64,000 nt of DNA from Sphingomonas_Q fennica_A (GCA_036946415.1 JAQIJD010000008.1:1-64000); one strand, 5' to 3'. Shown: positions 8,230-17,258, numbered from the stretch's first letter. A program made the numbers and translations. Notes: generated from the sequence alone by a model not told the origin.

Positions 8230-9105
8230 CTATCCCAGGGCCTGGCTGACGATGGCGTAGGAACGCTGCGCACCGGTCAGCGGGGGCACGCTTCCCCGCA
8301 CCATCGTCACCACCCGGCCGACCTCGACGATGCCCAGCTCGTCGAGCCATGGCCCGAGGCGCGTCTCGGGATCGATGTCGAGCCGGACGAACTCGCCGCT
8401 GCGCGACCCCAGCCACTGTGCGATCAGCGCCCTGGCGCGCGTCGCATCGGTGGCGACGACCGGCCCGATCACATAGCCGCGCCCGAACCGTCGGAAGATC
8501 GCCACCCCCTCGACGCTGCCGTCACAGTCGAGCACCACGCCATGCCCTTTGGCGAGCAGCACCGCCATCGTCGCGGGGCGGGAAAGGCCGGTTGCGCCCT
8601 CGATCAGGGCGGCGACCGGTGCATGGTCGCGCTCGCCCATCGGGCGGATGCGCTCGCCGGGAGCCAGTGGCACCAGCGGCGCGAAGAAGGCCGCGCCCTG
8701 ATGCTGGCGGATTTCGGCGAACCCCGAAAAGCCGAGCTTGCGATACAGCGGCAGCCCGTCGTCGGTGGCGTTGAGCAGGACCGTCGCCTCCGGCCCGATC
8801 CGGTCGAGCGCCGCCTCCATGACGATCCGGCCCAGCCCCGCGCCACGGTGGCTGCGCGCAACGATGACGATGCCGAGCGTGTGGACGCCCACGCCCGCCG
8901 GCCACCACATCGTCGTCGCGACGATCTTTCCGCCCATCTCCGCGACGATCCCCTGACCGATGCCGAGCATGTCGGACAGATCCTCGGTCCGGTGCGGCCA
9001 TTGTTCCGCCTTCGCCAGCGCATGCACCGCGGCCAGATCGTTCTCGCCCATCGCGCGCAGGATCATGTGGCGATCGGTCGTCACGATATCCGCCTGTTGC
9101 GTCAT
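8230..9105 (-). CDS. GNAT acetyltransferase with two acetyltransferase-like domains
   Basis: A 291-residue N-acetyltransferase. The N-terminal GNAT fold carries the acetyl-CoA loop (SHRGAGLGRIVMEAAL, near residue 85) and the closing strand motif LYRKLGFSGFAE. The C-terminal half (RDHAPVAALIEGATGLSRP onward) resembles the second, degenerate domain of YitH/YitI-type proteins. I chose ATG 9105, which has GGGA nine bases upstream; in-frame ATGs at 9120 and 9126 are possible. Its stop lies ten bases before the collapsed semialdehyde dehydrogenase. The substrate is unknown; an amine or amino acid of this pathway is likely. Confidence 0.82.
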   Translation of the reverse strand: MTQQADIVTTDRHMILRAMGENDLAAVHALAKAEQWPHRTEDLSDMLGIGQGIVAEMGGKIVATTMWWPAGVGVHTLGIVIVARSHRGAGLGRIVMEAALDRIGPEATVLLNATDDGLPLYRKLGFSGFAEIRQHQGAAFFAPLVPLAPGERIRPMGERDHAPVAALIEGATGLSRPATMAVLLAKGHGVVLDCDGSVEGVAIFRRFGRGYVIGPVVATDATRARALIAQWLGSRSGEFVRLDIDPETRLGPWLDELGIVEVGRVVTMVRGSVPPLTGAQRSYAIVSQALG

Positions 9106-9228
9106 TCCACCCGATCCCATTGCCATCGCCGCATCTCGTCGTCGATCAACCTCTAACGAGCGGGGGATGGCATGGGGTGCCGCGCCGGGTGCCGGACGAC
9201 GCATTTCGACCCGAAAGACCTGAGGATG

Positions 9229-9243
9229 CGGAATATTCTGCCG
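9229..9243. promoter_or_regulatory. putative operator CGGAA-N5-TGCCG
   Basis: Reads CGGAATATTCTGCCG. The AATATT core also resembles the E. coli Lrp consensus. It sits in the divergent gap between the GNAT gene and the aldehyde dehydrogenase, 89 bases before the latter's start, and could serve both directions. Confidence 0.5.
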
Positions 9244-9331
9244 CACCGCGAACGCTAGGATCGCGGCGGAAGGGGACGAACATGCTGAACGACACGGGCG
9301 GATGGACGGGCGGATCGAGGACGGGGGCGGC

Positions 9332-10816
9332 ATGATCGACTTCGATCCGCGCCCGATCGATTGCCGCGCGGCGGCCAATTTCATCGGCGGCATTCGGGTC
9401 GCAGGCGCCGGGCCGGTGCTGCGCGTGCGTCGCCCGTCGGACGGGCAGGAGCATTGCACCCTCGCCGCCGCCTCGCCGGGGCAGGTCGCGCAGGCCGTCG
9501 AGGTCGCCGACCGCGCGTTCCGCACCAGCGGCTGGGCGAGCTGTCCGCCGCGCGATCGCATTCGGGTATTGCGGCGCTGGGCCGATCTGATCGAGGCGCA
9601 TGCGCCCGAACTGGCGCGGCTCGAATCGGTGGTGTCGACCCGCCCGATCGCCGAGGCGACCGGCTGGGACGTGCCGACTACCGCCGAGTGCATCCGCTTC
9701 TTCTCCGAACTGGCCGACAAGCAGGGTGGCGAGGTGGGCGCGACGGCGGCGACCTCGCTCGGGCTGATCCTGCGTCAGCCCTATGGCGTCTTCGGGGCGA
9801 TCGCGCCGTGGAACTTCCCGCTGGTGATGGCGGCGTGGAAGTTCGCCCCCGCGCTGGCGGCGGGCAATGCGGTGGTGCTCAAGCCGTCGGAGATGACGCC
9901 GTTCAGCATCGTGCGCGTCGCCGAGCTGGCGGTGGAGGCCGGGCTGCCCGCCGGCCTGTTCAACATCGTCCAAGGGCTGGGCCATGACGTCGGCGATGCG
10001 ATCGTGCGCGATCCGCGGGTGGCCAAGGTGACGTTCACCGGGTCGACCCGGACCGGCGCGGCGATCATGGCGGCATGCGCGGCTACCGGCACCAAGCCGG
10101 TGACGCTGGAGCTGGGCGGCAAGAGCCCGCAGCTGGTGTTCGCCGACGTGCCCGATCTGGCGCGGACCGCGACGACCGTCGCCCGCGCGATCACCGGCAA
10201 CGCCGGGCAGGTCTGCGTCGCCGGATCGCGGCTGATCGTGCACGAAAGCATCGCCGACGAGACGGTCGAGCGGATCGCCACCTATTTCCGCTCGCTCCGC
10301 CCCGGCGCGACATGGGACGGCGCGACGACGCTGGCGCCGATCATCTCCGAAGGGCAATGCGCACGGATCGACGCGCTGGTGAGCGGCGCCGTGCGCGCCG
10401 GGGCGGAGGTCGTGACCGGCGGCGGCCGCGCGGTCAGCCCGCAGGACGGCGCTTGGTACCAGCCGACGATCCTGACCGGCCTCGAAAACGATGCCGAGGC
10501 GGTCCGCGCCGAGATTTTCGGTCCTGTCCTGACCGTGCAGACATTCCGCGACGAAGAAGAGGGTTTCGCGCTCGCCGACCATCCCGACTACGGCCTCGCC
10601 GCCGGCATCCATACCGGCGATATCGCGCGGGCGCTGCGGGGCGTGCGGGCGCTGTCGGCCGGCACGGTCTGGGTCAACCGCTATGGCCGCTCGGCCGACT
10701 TTATCCTGCCCTCGGGCGGGTTCAAGGCGTCGGGCATCGGCCGCGACCTGGGCAAACAGGCGTTCGAGGCGAACCAGCAGGTCAAGACGGTGCTGATCGA
10801 CTTCGCCGACGAGTGA
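9332..10816 (+). CDS. NAD(P)-dependent aldehyde dehydrogenase
   Basis: A 494-residue aldehyde dehydrogenase oxidising an aldehyde to a carboxylate. The Rossmann part includes GAIAPWNFPLVMAAWK and KPSEMTPFS. The NAD loop is FTGSTRTGAAI, the general base Glu lies in VTLELGGKSPQ and the nucleophile Cys in GNAGQVCVAGSR. EIFGPVLTV and PSGGFKASGIGRDLG follow near the end. I preferred ATG 9332 to the in-frame start at 9302 because the homologous part begins close to it. Beside a PuuB-like oxidase, it probably removes the aminoaldehyde that oxidase makes (PuuC-like role, inference). It is the only intact aldehyde dehydrogenase in the region. Confidence 0.92.
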   Translation: MIDFDPRPIDCRAAANFIGGIRVAGAGPVLRVRRPSDGQEHCTLAAASPGQVAQAVEVADRAFRTSGWASCPPRDRIRVLRRWADLIEAHAPELARLESVVSTRPIAEATGWDVPTTAECIRFFSELADKQGGEVGATAATSLGLILRQPYGVFGAIAPWNFPLVMAAWKFAPALAAGNAVVLKPSEMTPFSIVRVAELAVEAGLPAGLFNIVQGLGHDVGDAIVRDPRVAKVTFTGSTRTGAAIMAACAATGTKPVTLELGGKSPQLVFADVPDLARTATTVARAITGNAGQVCVAGSRLIVHESIADETVERIATYFRSLRPGATWDGATTLAPIISEGQCARIDALVSGAVRAGAEVVTGGGRAVSPQDGAWYQPTILTGLENDAEAVRAEIFGPVLTVQTFRDEEEGFALADHPDYGLAAGIHTGDIARALRGVRALSAGTVWVNRYGRSADFILPSGGFKASGIGRDLGKQAFEANQQVKTVLIDFADE

Positions 10817-10919
10817 GGCCGGGCGGTCGCCGCGCGGTATGCCGTGCGGCGGCGATGCCGATGATCGGCACGAACCGCCTTTGTCGATCGCCACTCCGGC
10901 GCGACAATGCCGGACCCCC

Positions 10920-10934
10920 CGGAATATCCTGCCA
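10920..10934. promoter_or_regulatory. putative operator CGGAA-N5-TGCCA
   Basis: Reads CGGAATATCCTGCCA, differing from the site at 9229 at only two positions. It lies 35 bases before the FAD oxidoreductase start that heads the ABC-transporter operon. Confidence 0.45.
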
Positions 10935-10968
10935 GGACCGGCAGGGATGCCGCAGCGCAGGGGTTTCA

Positions 10969-12246
10969 ATGAGGCTCACCTCCTACTGGCTGGACACCGC
11001 ACCGCGCTTCGCCGGCGGCAGTCCCGTGGCGGCGCTCCCCGCCCGGGCCGATGTGGTGGTGGTGGGCGCCGGGCTGACCGGCCTGTCGGCGGCGCGCGCG
11101 CTGGCGATGGCGGGGGCCGATGTGGTGGTGATCGACGCCGGCCCGGTCGGCGGCGAGGCATCGGGGCGCAACGGCGGCCAGTGCAACAACGGTCTTGCCG
11201 GCGATCTGGGCAGCCTCGCCGCGCGGGTCGGCATGGAACGGGCGCGCGACCTGTACCGCGCGTTCGATCGCGGCGTCGACCGGGTGGAGGCGATCGTCGC
11301 GCAGGAGGCCATCGCCTGCGACTTCCGCCGGACCGGCAAGCTGAAACTCGCCGACAAGCCCGAACATGCCGCCAGGCTCGCGCGCACCGCCGACCTGCTG
11401 TCGCGCGAGGTCGAACCCGGTCTGACGCTGATCGACCGCGCCGGCCTGTCCGCCGAGATCGGGTCGGACGCGTTCCACGCCGGGCTGGTGTTTCCCGGCA
11501 GCGCCGCGCTCCACGTCGGGCGCTTCGTCACCGGCCTCGCCGAGGCCGCCGTCCGGCGCGGGGCGCGGGTGTTCGAGGGCGTGGCGCTGGAAGCGATGAC
11601 CCGCACCGCCACCGGCCACCGGCTGACGACGAGCGCGGGCGCGATCGAGGCGGGGGCGGTGCTGCTGGCGACCGGCGCGTCGATGCGCGGGCCGTTCGCG
11701 TGGCTCAGGCGGCGGATCGTGCCGATCGGCAGCTTCATCATCGCCACCGAGCCGCTGGGCCCTGGCCGCGCGGCGCGGCTGATGCCGGGGCGGCGCAACT
11801 GCACGACGACGCGCAACATCGGCAATTATTTCCGCCTTACCGCCGACGACCGGCTGATCTTCGGCGGACGCGCGCGCTTCGCCCTGTCCAGCCCCGCCAG
11901 CGACGCGAAGAGCGGCCGGGTACTCGAGGCCGCGATGGCGCGCATCTTCCCCGAACTGGCCGGGGTCGGCATCGACCATTGCTGGGGCGGGATCGTCGAC
12001 ATGACCGCCGACCGCCTGCCGCGCGCGGGTGAGCGCGGCGGGGTGCATTACGCCACCGGCTACAGCGGTCACGGCACGCAGATGTCGGTGCTGATGGGTG
12101 AGGCGATGGCGGCCACGATCGGCGGCGACGCGACCGCCAACCCCTGGGCGGGGTTCGACTGGCCGGCGGTGCCGGGCCATTTCGGCCGGCCGTGGTTCCT
12201 GCCGCTGGTCGGCGCCTATTACCGCTATCAGGACTGGCGGCATTGA
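10969..12246 (+). CDS. FAD-dependent amine oxidase (PuuB/DadA-like)
   Basis: A 425-residue flavoprotein of the DAO family. The N-terminal part TSYWLDTAPRF and the dinucleotide fold DVVVVGAGLTGLSAARAL, followed by EASGRNGGQ, match gamma-glutamylputrescine oxidase-like enzymes. The FAD-closing segment THWSGHGTQ-type is seen here as ATGYSGHGTQMSVLMGE near residue 360. Expected reaction: oxidative deamination of an N-substituted or primary amine, giving an aldehyde and H2O2 or a reduced carrier. It heads a five-gene operon with the peptide-type ABC transporter, in which every junction overlaps by a few bases. Substrate identity is inferred from context only. Confidence 0.88.
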   Translation: MRLTSYWLDTAPRFAGGSPVAALPARADVVVVGAGLTGLSAARALAMAGADVVVIDAGPVGGEASGRNGGQCNNGLAGDLGSLAARVGMERARDLYRAFDRGVDRVEAIVAQEAIACDFRRTGKLKLADKPEHAARLARTADLLSREVEPGLTLIDRAGLSAEIGSDAFHAGLVFPGSAALHVGRFVTGLAEAAVRRGARVFEGVALEAMTRTATGHRLTTSAGAIEAGAVLLATGASMRGPFAWLRRRIVPIGSFIIATEPLGPGRAARLMPGRRNCTTTRNIGNYFRLTADDRLIFGGRARFALSSPASDAKSGRVLEAAMARIFPELAGVGIDHCWGGIVDMTADRLPRAGERGGVHYATGYSGHGTQMSVLMGEAMAATIGGDATANPWAGFDWPAVPGHFGRPWFLPLVGAYYRYQDWRH

Positions 12247-13766
12247 TCGGCCGGCGCTCCGCGCTGGGGATGCTGGCGGGCGGCGCGGTCGCCGGGCTCG
12301 GCGCGTGCAGCTTCCGGCCCGCCCGGCCGCCCGTGAAGGGCGGGCGGCTGCGCGTCGCGACCGGCGCCAGCTCGACCGCCGACACGCTCGACCCCGCGCG
12401 GCAGGGGGTGGTGATCGATTATTGTCGCGGCAACATGTTCTACAACGGCCTGACCCGGCTCGACGCGACGATGCGCGCGCAGGGCGAACTGGCCGACGCG
12501 ATCGAGACCCGCGATGCAAGGGTGTGGACCATCCGGCTGCGCCACGGCGTGCGCTTCCACGACGGGCGGCGGCTCACCGCGCGCGACGTCGTATGGTCGC
12601 TCGGGCGGCACAGGGATCCGGCGGTCGGATCGAAGGCGCGGGTGTTCGCCGACCGGTTCGCCGACATTCGCGCGCTGTCCGCCGATACGCTGCGCCTGAC
12701 GCTCGACGGGCCGAACGCCGACCTGCCGGTGATCCTGGGCCTCCCGCAGTTCCAGATCGTGCGCGACGGCACCAGCCGGTTCGAGACGGCGAACGGCACT
12801 GGCCCGTTCCGCTGCGGCGAGTTTCTCCCCGGCGTCCGCTCGATCGCGACGCGCAACGACGAATATTGGCAGGGGCCGGTGCGGCTGGGCGAGGTCGAGC
12901 TGTTCTCGATCGCCGACGACAGCGCGCGGATCAATGCGCTGCTGTCGGGCGACGTCGACCTCATCAACGCGATCAACCCGCGCATCGTGCGGCAATTGCG
13001 CGGCGCGGGCTTCGCGGTGATGGAGACCAGGACCGGCGGCTATACCGACCTCGTGATGCGCCTCGACCGGGCGCCCGGCCGCGACCCCGATTTCGTCGCG
13101 GGCATGAAAGCGCTGCTCGACCGCGAGACGATGCGCAGCGCGATCTTCCGCGGCTTCGCGACGATCGCCAACGACCAGCCGATCCCGCCGACCAATCCGT
13201 ATTTCGCCGCCGACCTGCCCCAGCGCGCCTTCGATCCCGACCGCGCGCGGCATCATTTCGCAAAGGCCGGGATGATCGGCGCGACGGTGCCGATCATCAC
13301 GTCGAGCGCGGCGGAGAAGTCCGACGACATGGCGGTGTTGTTGCAGGACGCGGCGCAGCACGCCGGGCTGACGCTCGACCTGCGCCGCGTGCCCGCCGAC
13401 GGCTATTGGACCAACAGCTGGATGAAGGTGCCAATGGGCTTCGGCAACGTGAACCCGCGCCCGACCGCCGACATCATCTTCACCCAGTTCTTTTCGTCCG
13501 ACGCCCCGTGGAACGAGAGCGGCTGGCGCGATGCCCGCTTCGACGCGATGCTGCTGGAGGCGCGCGGCAGCACCGACGAGGGTCTGCGGCGGCGGATCTA
13601 TGGCGAGATGCAGCGCCGCATCCACGACCGCGCCGGGATCGGCATCCCGCTGTTCCTCAGCCTGCTCGACGCGCATCATCCGCGCGTGAAGGGCCTGAAA
13701 CCCATGCCGGGCGGCGGGTTGATGGGGTTCGATTTCGCGCAGCACGTCTGGCTGGAGGACGCATGA
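12243..13766 (+). CDS. peptide-type ABC transporter substrate-binding lipoprotein
   Basis: Family 5 solute-binding protein, 507 residues, anchored at the periplasmic face. The likely start is TTG 12243, which overlaps the TGA of the oxidase (TTGA). It gives a twin-arginine-like start (IGRRSALGMLAGG) and a lipobox GLGAC with the Cys near residue 21. The classical early motif STADTLDPARQG and the mid-part ANGTGPFRCGEFLPG are typical of DppA/OppA proteins. It should capture a peptide, opine or amino-acid conjugate for the permeases that follow. The unusual start codon means automatic callers may begin too far upstream. Confidence 0.85.
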   Translation: MIGRRSALGMLAGGAVAGLGACSFRPARPPVKGGRLRVATGASSTADTLDPARQGVVIDYCRGNMFYNGLTRLDATMRAQGELADAIETRDARVWTIRLRHGVRFHDGRRLTARDVVWSLGRHRDPAVGSKARVFADRFADIRALSADTLRLTLDGPNADLPVILGLPQFQIVRDGTSRFETANGTGPFRCGEFLPGVRSIATRNDEYWQGPVRLGEVELFSIADDSARINALLSGDVDLINAINPRIVRQLRGAGFAVMETRTGGYTDLVMRLDRAPGRDPDFVAGMKALLDRETMRSAIFRGFATIANDQPIPPTNPYFAADLPQRAFDPDRARHHFAKAGMIGATVPIITSSAAEKSDDMAVLLQDAAQHAGLTLDLRRVPADGYWTNSWMKVPMGFGNVNPRPTADIIFTQFFSSDAPWNESGWRDARFDAMLLEARGSTDEGLRRRIYGEMQRRIHDRAGIGIPLFLSLLDAHHPRVKGLKPMPGGGLMGFDFAQHVWLEDA

Positions 13767-14715
13767 GTCCGCTTGGGAGCCTGATCGCGCGGCGGGTGCT
13801 GGTGGCGCTGGCGACGCTGGTGCTGGTGTCGCTGGCGGTGTTCGCGACGTCACTGCTGATCGAGGGCGATGTCGCCGAAGCGGTGCTGGGACAGAGCGCG
13901 ACGCCGCAAGCGGTGGCGGGGTTGCGCGCCGCGCTGCACCTCGATCGGCCGGCATGGGTGCGCTATCTGGCATGGGCCGGCGGCATGGTGCGCGGCGATC
14001 CCGGCACCTCGCTGGTGACGGGGATGCCGGTCGCCGCGCTGATCGCGCCCCGGCTCGGCAATTCGCTGGCGCTGGCAGGCGTGACCGCGATCGTCGCGGT
14101 GCCGCTGGCGCTGACGCTCGGCATCGTCGCGGCGGTGCGGCGCGGCACGGCCTTCGACCGCGCGATCAGCCTCGGCACGATCGCCATCGTGTCGGTGCCC
14201 GAGTTTCTGATCGCGACGCTGCTGGTGATGGTGTTCGCGGTCAAGCTGCGCTGGCTGCCCGCGCTGTCGTCGATGCGCGACCTGACCTCGATGGCCGACA
14301 TGGCGCGGATGTTCGTGCTGCCGGTCGCGGCGCTCGCCTGCATCGTCGTCGCGCAGATGGTGCGGATGACCCGCGCGGCGGTGATCGACGCGCTGGAGAG
14401 CAGCTATGCCGAGGCCGCGCGGCTGAAGGGCGTGTCGTCCCGGCGGCTGGTGTTCGGCCACGCGCTGCCCAATGCGGTCGGGCCGATCGCCAATGCGGTC
14501 GCGCTCAGCCTGCCACGCTGCTCGGGGGGGTCATCGTGATCGAGATCATCTTCAACTATCCCGGCGTCGCGCGCCTCATGGTCGATGCGGTGGCGATGCG
14601 CGACATCCCGCTCGTACTGACCGTCGCGATGATCTTCTGCGGCTCCTACCTCACCCTCGTGACGGTGGCGGATATCGTCGCGATCGTCGCCGATCCGCGG
14701 CTGCGCCACCAATGA
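13763..14715 (+). CDS. ABC transporter permease 1 (DppB-like), frameshifted
   Basis: Inner-membrane channel subunit. ATG 13763 overlaps the previous stop (ATGA). The protein has an N-terminal membrane segment (VLVALATLVLVSLAVFATSLL), a periplasmic loop, then the permease core with the EAA-type loop SSYAEAARLKGVSSRRLVFGHALPN (residues about 212-236, shown in two overlapping parts). Near 14512 one G is missing. The frame as written stops after SLPRCSGGSS, while restoring one base gives ALSLATLLGGVIVIEIIFNYPG and a natural end at 14715, for 317 residues, the normal family length. A single-base sequencing error is more likely than a dead gene because the next gene starts exactly at the restored stop. 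Confidence 0.85.
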
Positions 14716-15533
14716 GCGCGGTCGTGGCCCCGAAGCGGCGGCGCTTCGCCATGAGCGGGCGGATCGGCGCAGGGCTGGTCGGCTTCTGGCTGCTGGTCGC
14801 GCTGTTCGGGCCGATGCTGGCGCCGCACGCCGTCGGCGAAGTGGTCGATCTCGACGTGTTTTCGCCGGCCAGCGCCGCCTTTCCGCTCGGCACCGATTAT
14901 CTGGGGCGCGACATGCTCAGCCGGGTGCTCAGCGCGGCGCGCCATACCGTGGTGATCGCCTTTCTCGCTACGTCGCTGTCCGCTGCGGCCGGCTATTTCT
15001 GCGGGCTGCTCGCCGGTGCGGGCGGGTGGGGCGACCTGCTGCTGTCGCGGGTGTTCGACACAATCATCGCGATCCCCGGCCTCATGTTCTCGCTGGTGGT
15101 GATCGCTTCGCTCGGCGCGTCGATCCCGGTGCTGATCGCGACGCTGGCGGTCGTCTACATGCCCGGCGCGTTCCGCACCGCGCGCGCGCTGGCGATGCGG
15201 GTGATGGCGCTGGATTTCGTGACCGTCGCCCGCGCCCGCGGCGAGCGGCTTCCCTCGATCGTGGTGCGCGAGGTGCTGCCCAACGTCACCGGGCCGCTCC
15301 TCGCCGATTTCGGCCTGCGCTTCGTGTTCGTCGTGCTGCTGCTCTCGGGCCTCAGCTTCCTCGGCCTCGGCGTGCAGCCGCCGCAGGCCGATCTCGGCGC
15401 GCTGGTGCGCGAGAATATCGCCGGCCTGGGCTTCGGCGCATGGGCGGTGCTGGTGCCCGCCGTCGCCATCGCCACGCTGACGATCGGCATCAACCTGACG
15501 ATCGACGCGCTGCCCAGGCGGGGCCGCCGATGA
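14712..15533 (+). CDS. ABC transporter permease 2 (DppC-like)
   Basis: Second channel subunit, 273 residues. ATG 14712 overlaps the permease 1 stop (ATGA). Features seen are an N-terminal hydrophobic segment (GAGLVGFWLLVALFGPMLAP), the DppC hallmark FPLGTDYLGRDMLSRVLSAA, and the EAA loop with ALDFVTVARARGERLP, which docks on the ATPase. Membrane segments include SLVVIASLGASIPVLIATLA and FVVLLLSGLSFLGLGV. It pairs with the upstream permease and the fused ATPase downstream. Confidence 0.93.
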   Translation: MSAVVAPKRRRFAMSGRIGAGLVGFWLLVALFGPMLAPHAVGEVVDLDVFSPASAAFPLGTDYLGRDMLSRVLSAARHTVVIAFLATSLSAAAGYFCGLLAGAGGWGDLLLSRVFDTIIAIPGLMFSLVVIASLGASIPVLIATLAVVYMPGAFRTARALAMRVMALDFVTVARARGERLPSIVVREVLPNVTGPLLADFGLRFVFVVLLLSGLSFLGLGVQPPQADLGALVRENIAGLGFGAWAVLVPAVAIATLTIGINLTIDALPRRGRR

Positions 15534-17176
15534 GCCCGCTGGTCCGCATCGAGCATCTGCGCATCTGCGCGACCGGCGAGGACGGCGCGGAATTTCCGAT
15601 CGTCCACGACGTCTCGCTGTCGCTGTCGAAGGGCGAGGTGCTGGCGCTGATCGGCGAATCGGGGTCGGGCAAGACGACGATCGCGCTGGCGATGCTCGGC
15701 TATGCCCGGCCCGGCTGCCGCATCGCCGGTGGCACCATCGAGGTCGCGGGCCACCGGCTCGATACGATGGACGATGCCGCGCTGCGCGCCTTGCGCGGCC
15801 GCACGATCGCCTATGTCGCCCAAAGCGCGGCGGCGGCGTTCAACCCGTCGCTGACGATCATGGCGCAGGTCATCGAACCGGCGCTGCTCCACGGGCTGAT
15901 GGACCGCGCGACCGCCGAGACGCGGGCGAAGGCGCTGTTCGCGAAACTGGCGCTGCCCGATCCCGAGCGGGTCGGCGACCGCTATCCGCATCAGGTGTCG
16001 GGCGGGCAGTTGCAACGGCTGATGGCGGCGATGGCGCTCCTCACCGATCCCGAACTCGTGATCTTCGACGAACCGACCACCGCGCTCGACGTGACGACCC
16101 AGATCGAGGTGCTGATGGCGTTCAAGGCGGCGGTGCGCGACCTCGGCACCACCGCCGTCTATGTCAGCCACGACCTTGCGGTGGTGGCGCAGATCGCCGA
16201 CCGCATCCTCGTGCTGCGCGGCGGCGCGGCGCAGGAGGAGGGGGCGACCGATGCGATCCTCCGCGCGCCGGCGCACGACTATAGCCGCCAGCTCCTCGCC
16301 GCCGCGCAGCCGCGCCCGCCGGCGCAACCCGTGCCGCTGCCCGAACCCGAGGTGGGCGAGGCACCGCTGCTCGAACTGCGCGGCGTGGTGGCGGGCTATG
16401 GCCGCACCGATGCGGATGGGATGCCCGCGCACCGCATCGTCGACGCCATCGACCTGAAGATCCGGCGGGGGCAGGTGATCGGCGTCATCGGCGAATCGGG
16501 CTGCGGCAAGAGCACGCTGGCGCGGGTCGTCGCCGGGCTGCACGCGCCGGCGAGCGGCCATGTGAACCTCCACGGCGTTTCGCTTGCCGGCGCCGTCGCA
16601 CGGCGGAGCCGCGATCAGTTGCGCTGCGTCCAGCTGGTGTTCCAGATGGCCGACACCGCGCTCAACCCCGCGACCAGCGTCGCCCAGGCGCTGGGCCGGC
16701 CGCTGGCGCTGTATCGCGGCCTGTCGGGACGGGCGCGCAAGGCGGAGGTCGGGCGGTTGCTCGATCTCGTCCGCCTGCCCGCCGTGATTGCCGACCGGCT
16801 GCCCGGCGAACTGTCGGGCGGGCAGAAGCAGCGCGTCAACCTGGCACGGGCACTGGCGGCGCAGCCCGGCCTGATCCTGTGCGACGAGGTGACCTCGGCG
16901 CTCGACCCGGTGGTCGCCGAACAGGTGCTCGACCTGCTGATCGACCTGCGCCGCGACCTCGGCCTGTCCTATCTGTTCATCACCCACGACCTGAATATCG
17001 TCCGCGCCATCGCCGACGAGGTGATCGTGCTGAAGGGCGGCCAGATCGTCCAGCATGCGACCCGCGACGAACTGCTGGCCGGGCCGCACCATCCCTATAC
17101 GCGAAAGCTGATGGCGTCGGTGCCGCTGCTCGAAGGCGGCTGGCTCGAACGTGCGGCGGCGGCGGTGCGCGCGTGA
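15530..17176 (+). CDS. ABC transporter ATPase with two fused nucleotide-binding domains
   Basis: A 548-residue protein combining the DppD and DppF functions. Domain 1 has Walker A GESGSGKTTIAL, signature VSGGQLQRLMA and Walker B LVIFDEPTTALDV. Domain 2 has GESGCGKSTLARV, LSGGQKQRVNLARA and LILCDEVTSALDP. ATG 15530 overlaps the permease 2 stop (ATGA). The fusion supplies both ATPase halves in fixed ratio, so the operon from 10969 encodes a complete importer. The second domain has Cys-Asp-Glu in place of the usual Phe-Asp-Glu before Walker B; this is not expected to abolish activity. Confidence 0.94.
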   Translation: MSPLVRIEHLRICATGEDGAEFPIVHDVSLSLSKGEVLALIGESGSGKTTIALAMLGYARPGCRIAGGTIEVAGHRLDTMDDAALRALRGRTIAYVAQSAAAAFNPSLTIMAQVIEPALLHGLMDRATAETRAKALFAKLALPDPERVGDRYPHQVSGGQLQRLMAAMALLTDPELVIFDEPTTALDVTTQIEVLMAFKAAVRDLGTTAVYVSHDLAVVAQIADRILVLRGGAAQEEGATDAILRAPAHDYSRQLLAAAQPRPPAQPVPLPEPEVGEAPLLELRGVVAGYGRTDADGMPAHRIVDAIDLKIRRGQVIGVIGESGCGKSTLARVVAGLHAPASGHVNLHGVSLAGAVARRSRDQLRCVQLVFQMADTALNPATSVAQALGRPLALYRGLSGRARKAEVGRLLDLVRLPAVIADRLPGELSGGQKQRVNLARALAAQPGLILCDEVTSALDPVVAEQVLDLLIDLRRDLGLSYLFITHDLNIVRAIADEVIVLKGGQIVQHATRDELLAGPHHPYTRKLMASVPLLEGGWLERAAAAVRA

Positions 17177-17181
17177 GGCCG

Positions 17182-17196
17182 CGGCAGCATCTGTCG
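17182..17196. promoter_or_regulatory. putative operator CGGCA-N5-TGTCG
   Basis: Reads CGGCAGCATCTGTCG, immediately after the ABC ATPase stop and 108 bases before the acyltransferase start. It shares the AGCATCTG centre with the next copy at 17244. Confidence 0.45.
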
Positions 17197-17212
17197 GGCA
17201 GGACCCCGACGA

Positions 17213-17238
17213 CGCGCGCCATGCCGGGCTGGCGCGCG
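17213..17238 (+). terminator. hairpin after the ABC-transporter operon
   Basis: Perfect nine-base arms CGCGCGCCA and TGGCGCGCG enclose an eight-base loop. There is no run of T behind it, so it could be a weak or Rho-assisted terminator of the transporter operon. It lies between the two operator-like sites. Confidence 0.35.
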
Positions 17239-17243
17239 GCAAT

Positions 17244-17258
17244 CGGTAGCATCTGCCG
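17244..17258. promoter_or_regulatory. putative operator CGGTA-N5-TGCCG
   Basis: Reads CGGTAGCATCTGCCG, 46 bases before the acyltransferase start. It is centred 62 bases from the preceding copy, about six helical turns, which would let two bound dimers face the same side of the DNA. Confidence 0.5.
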
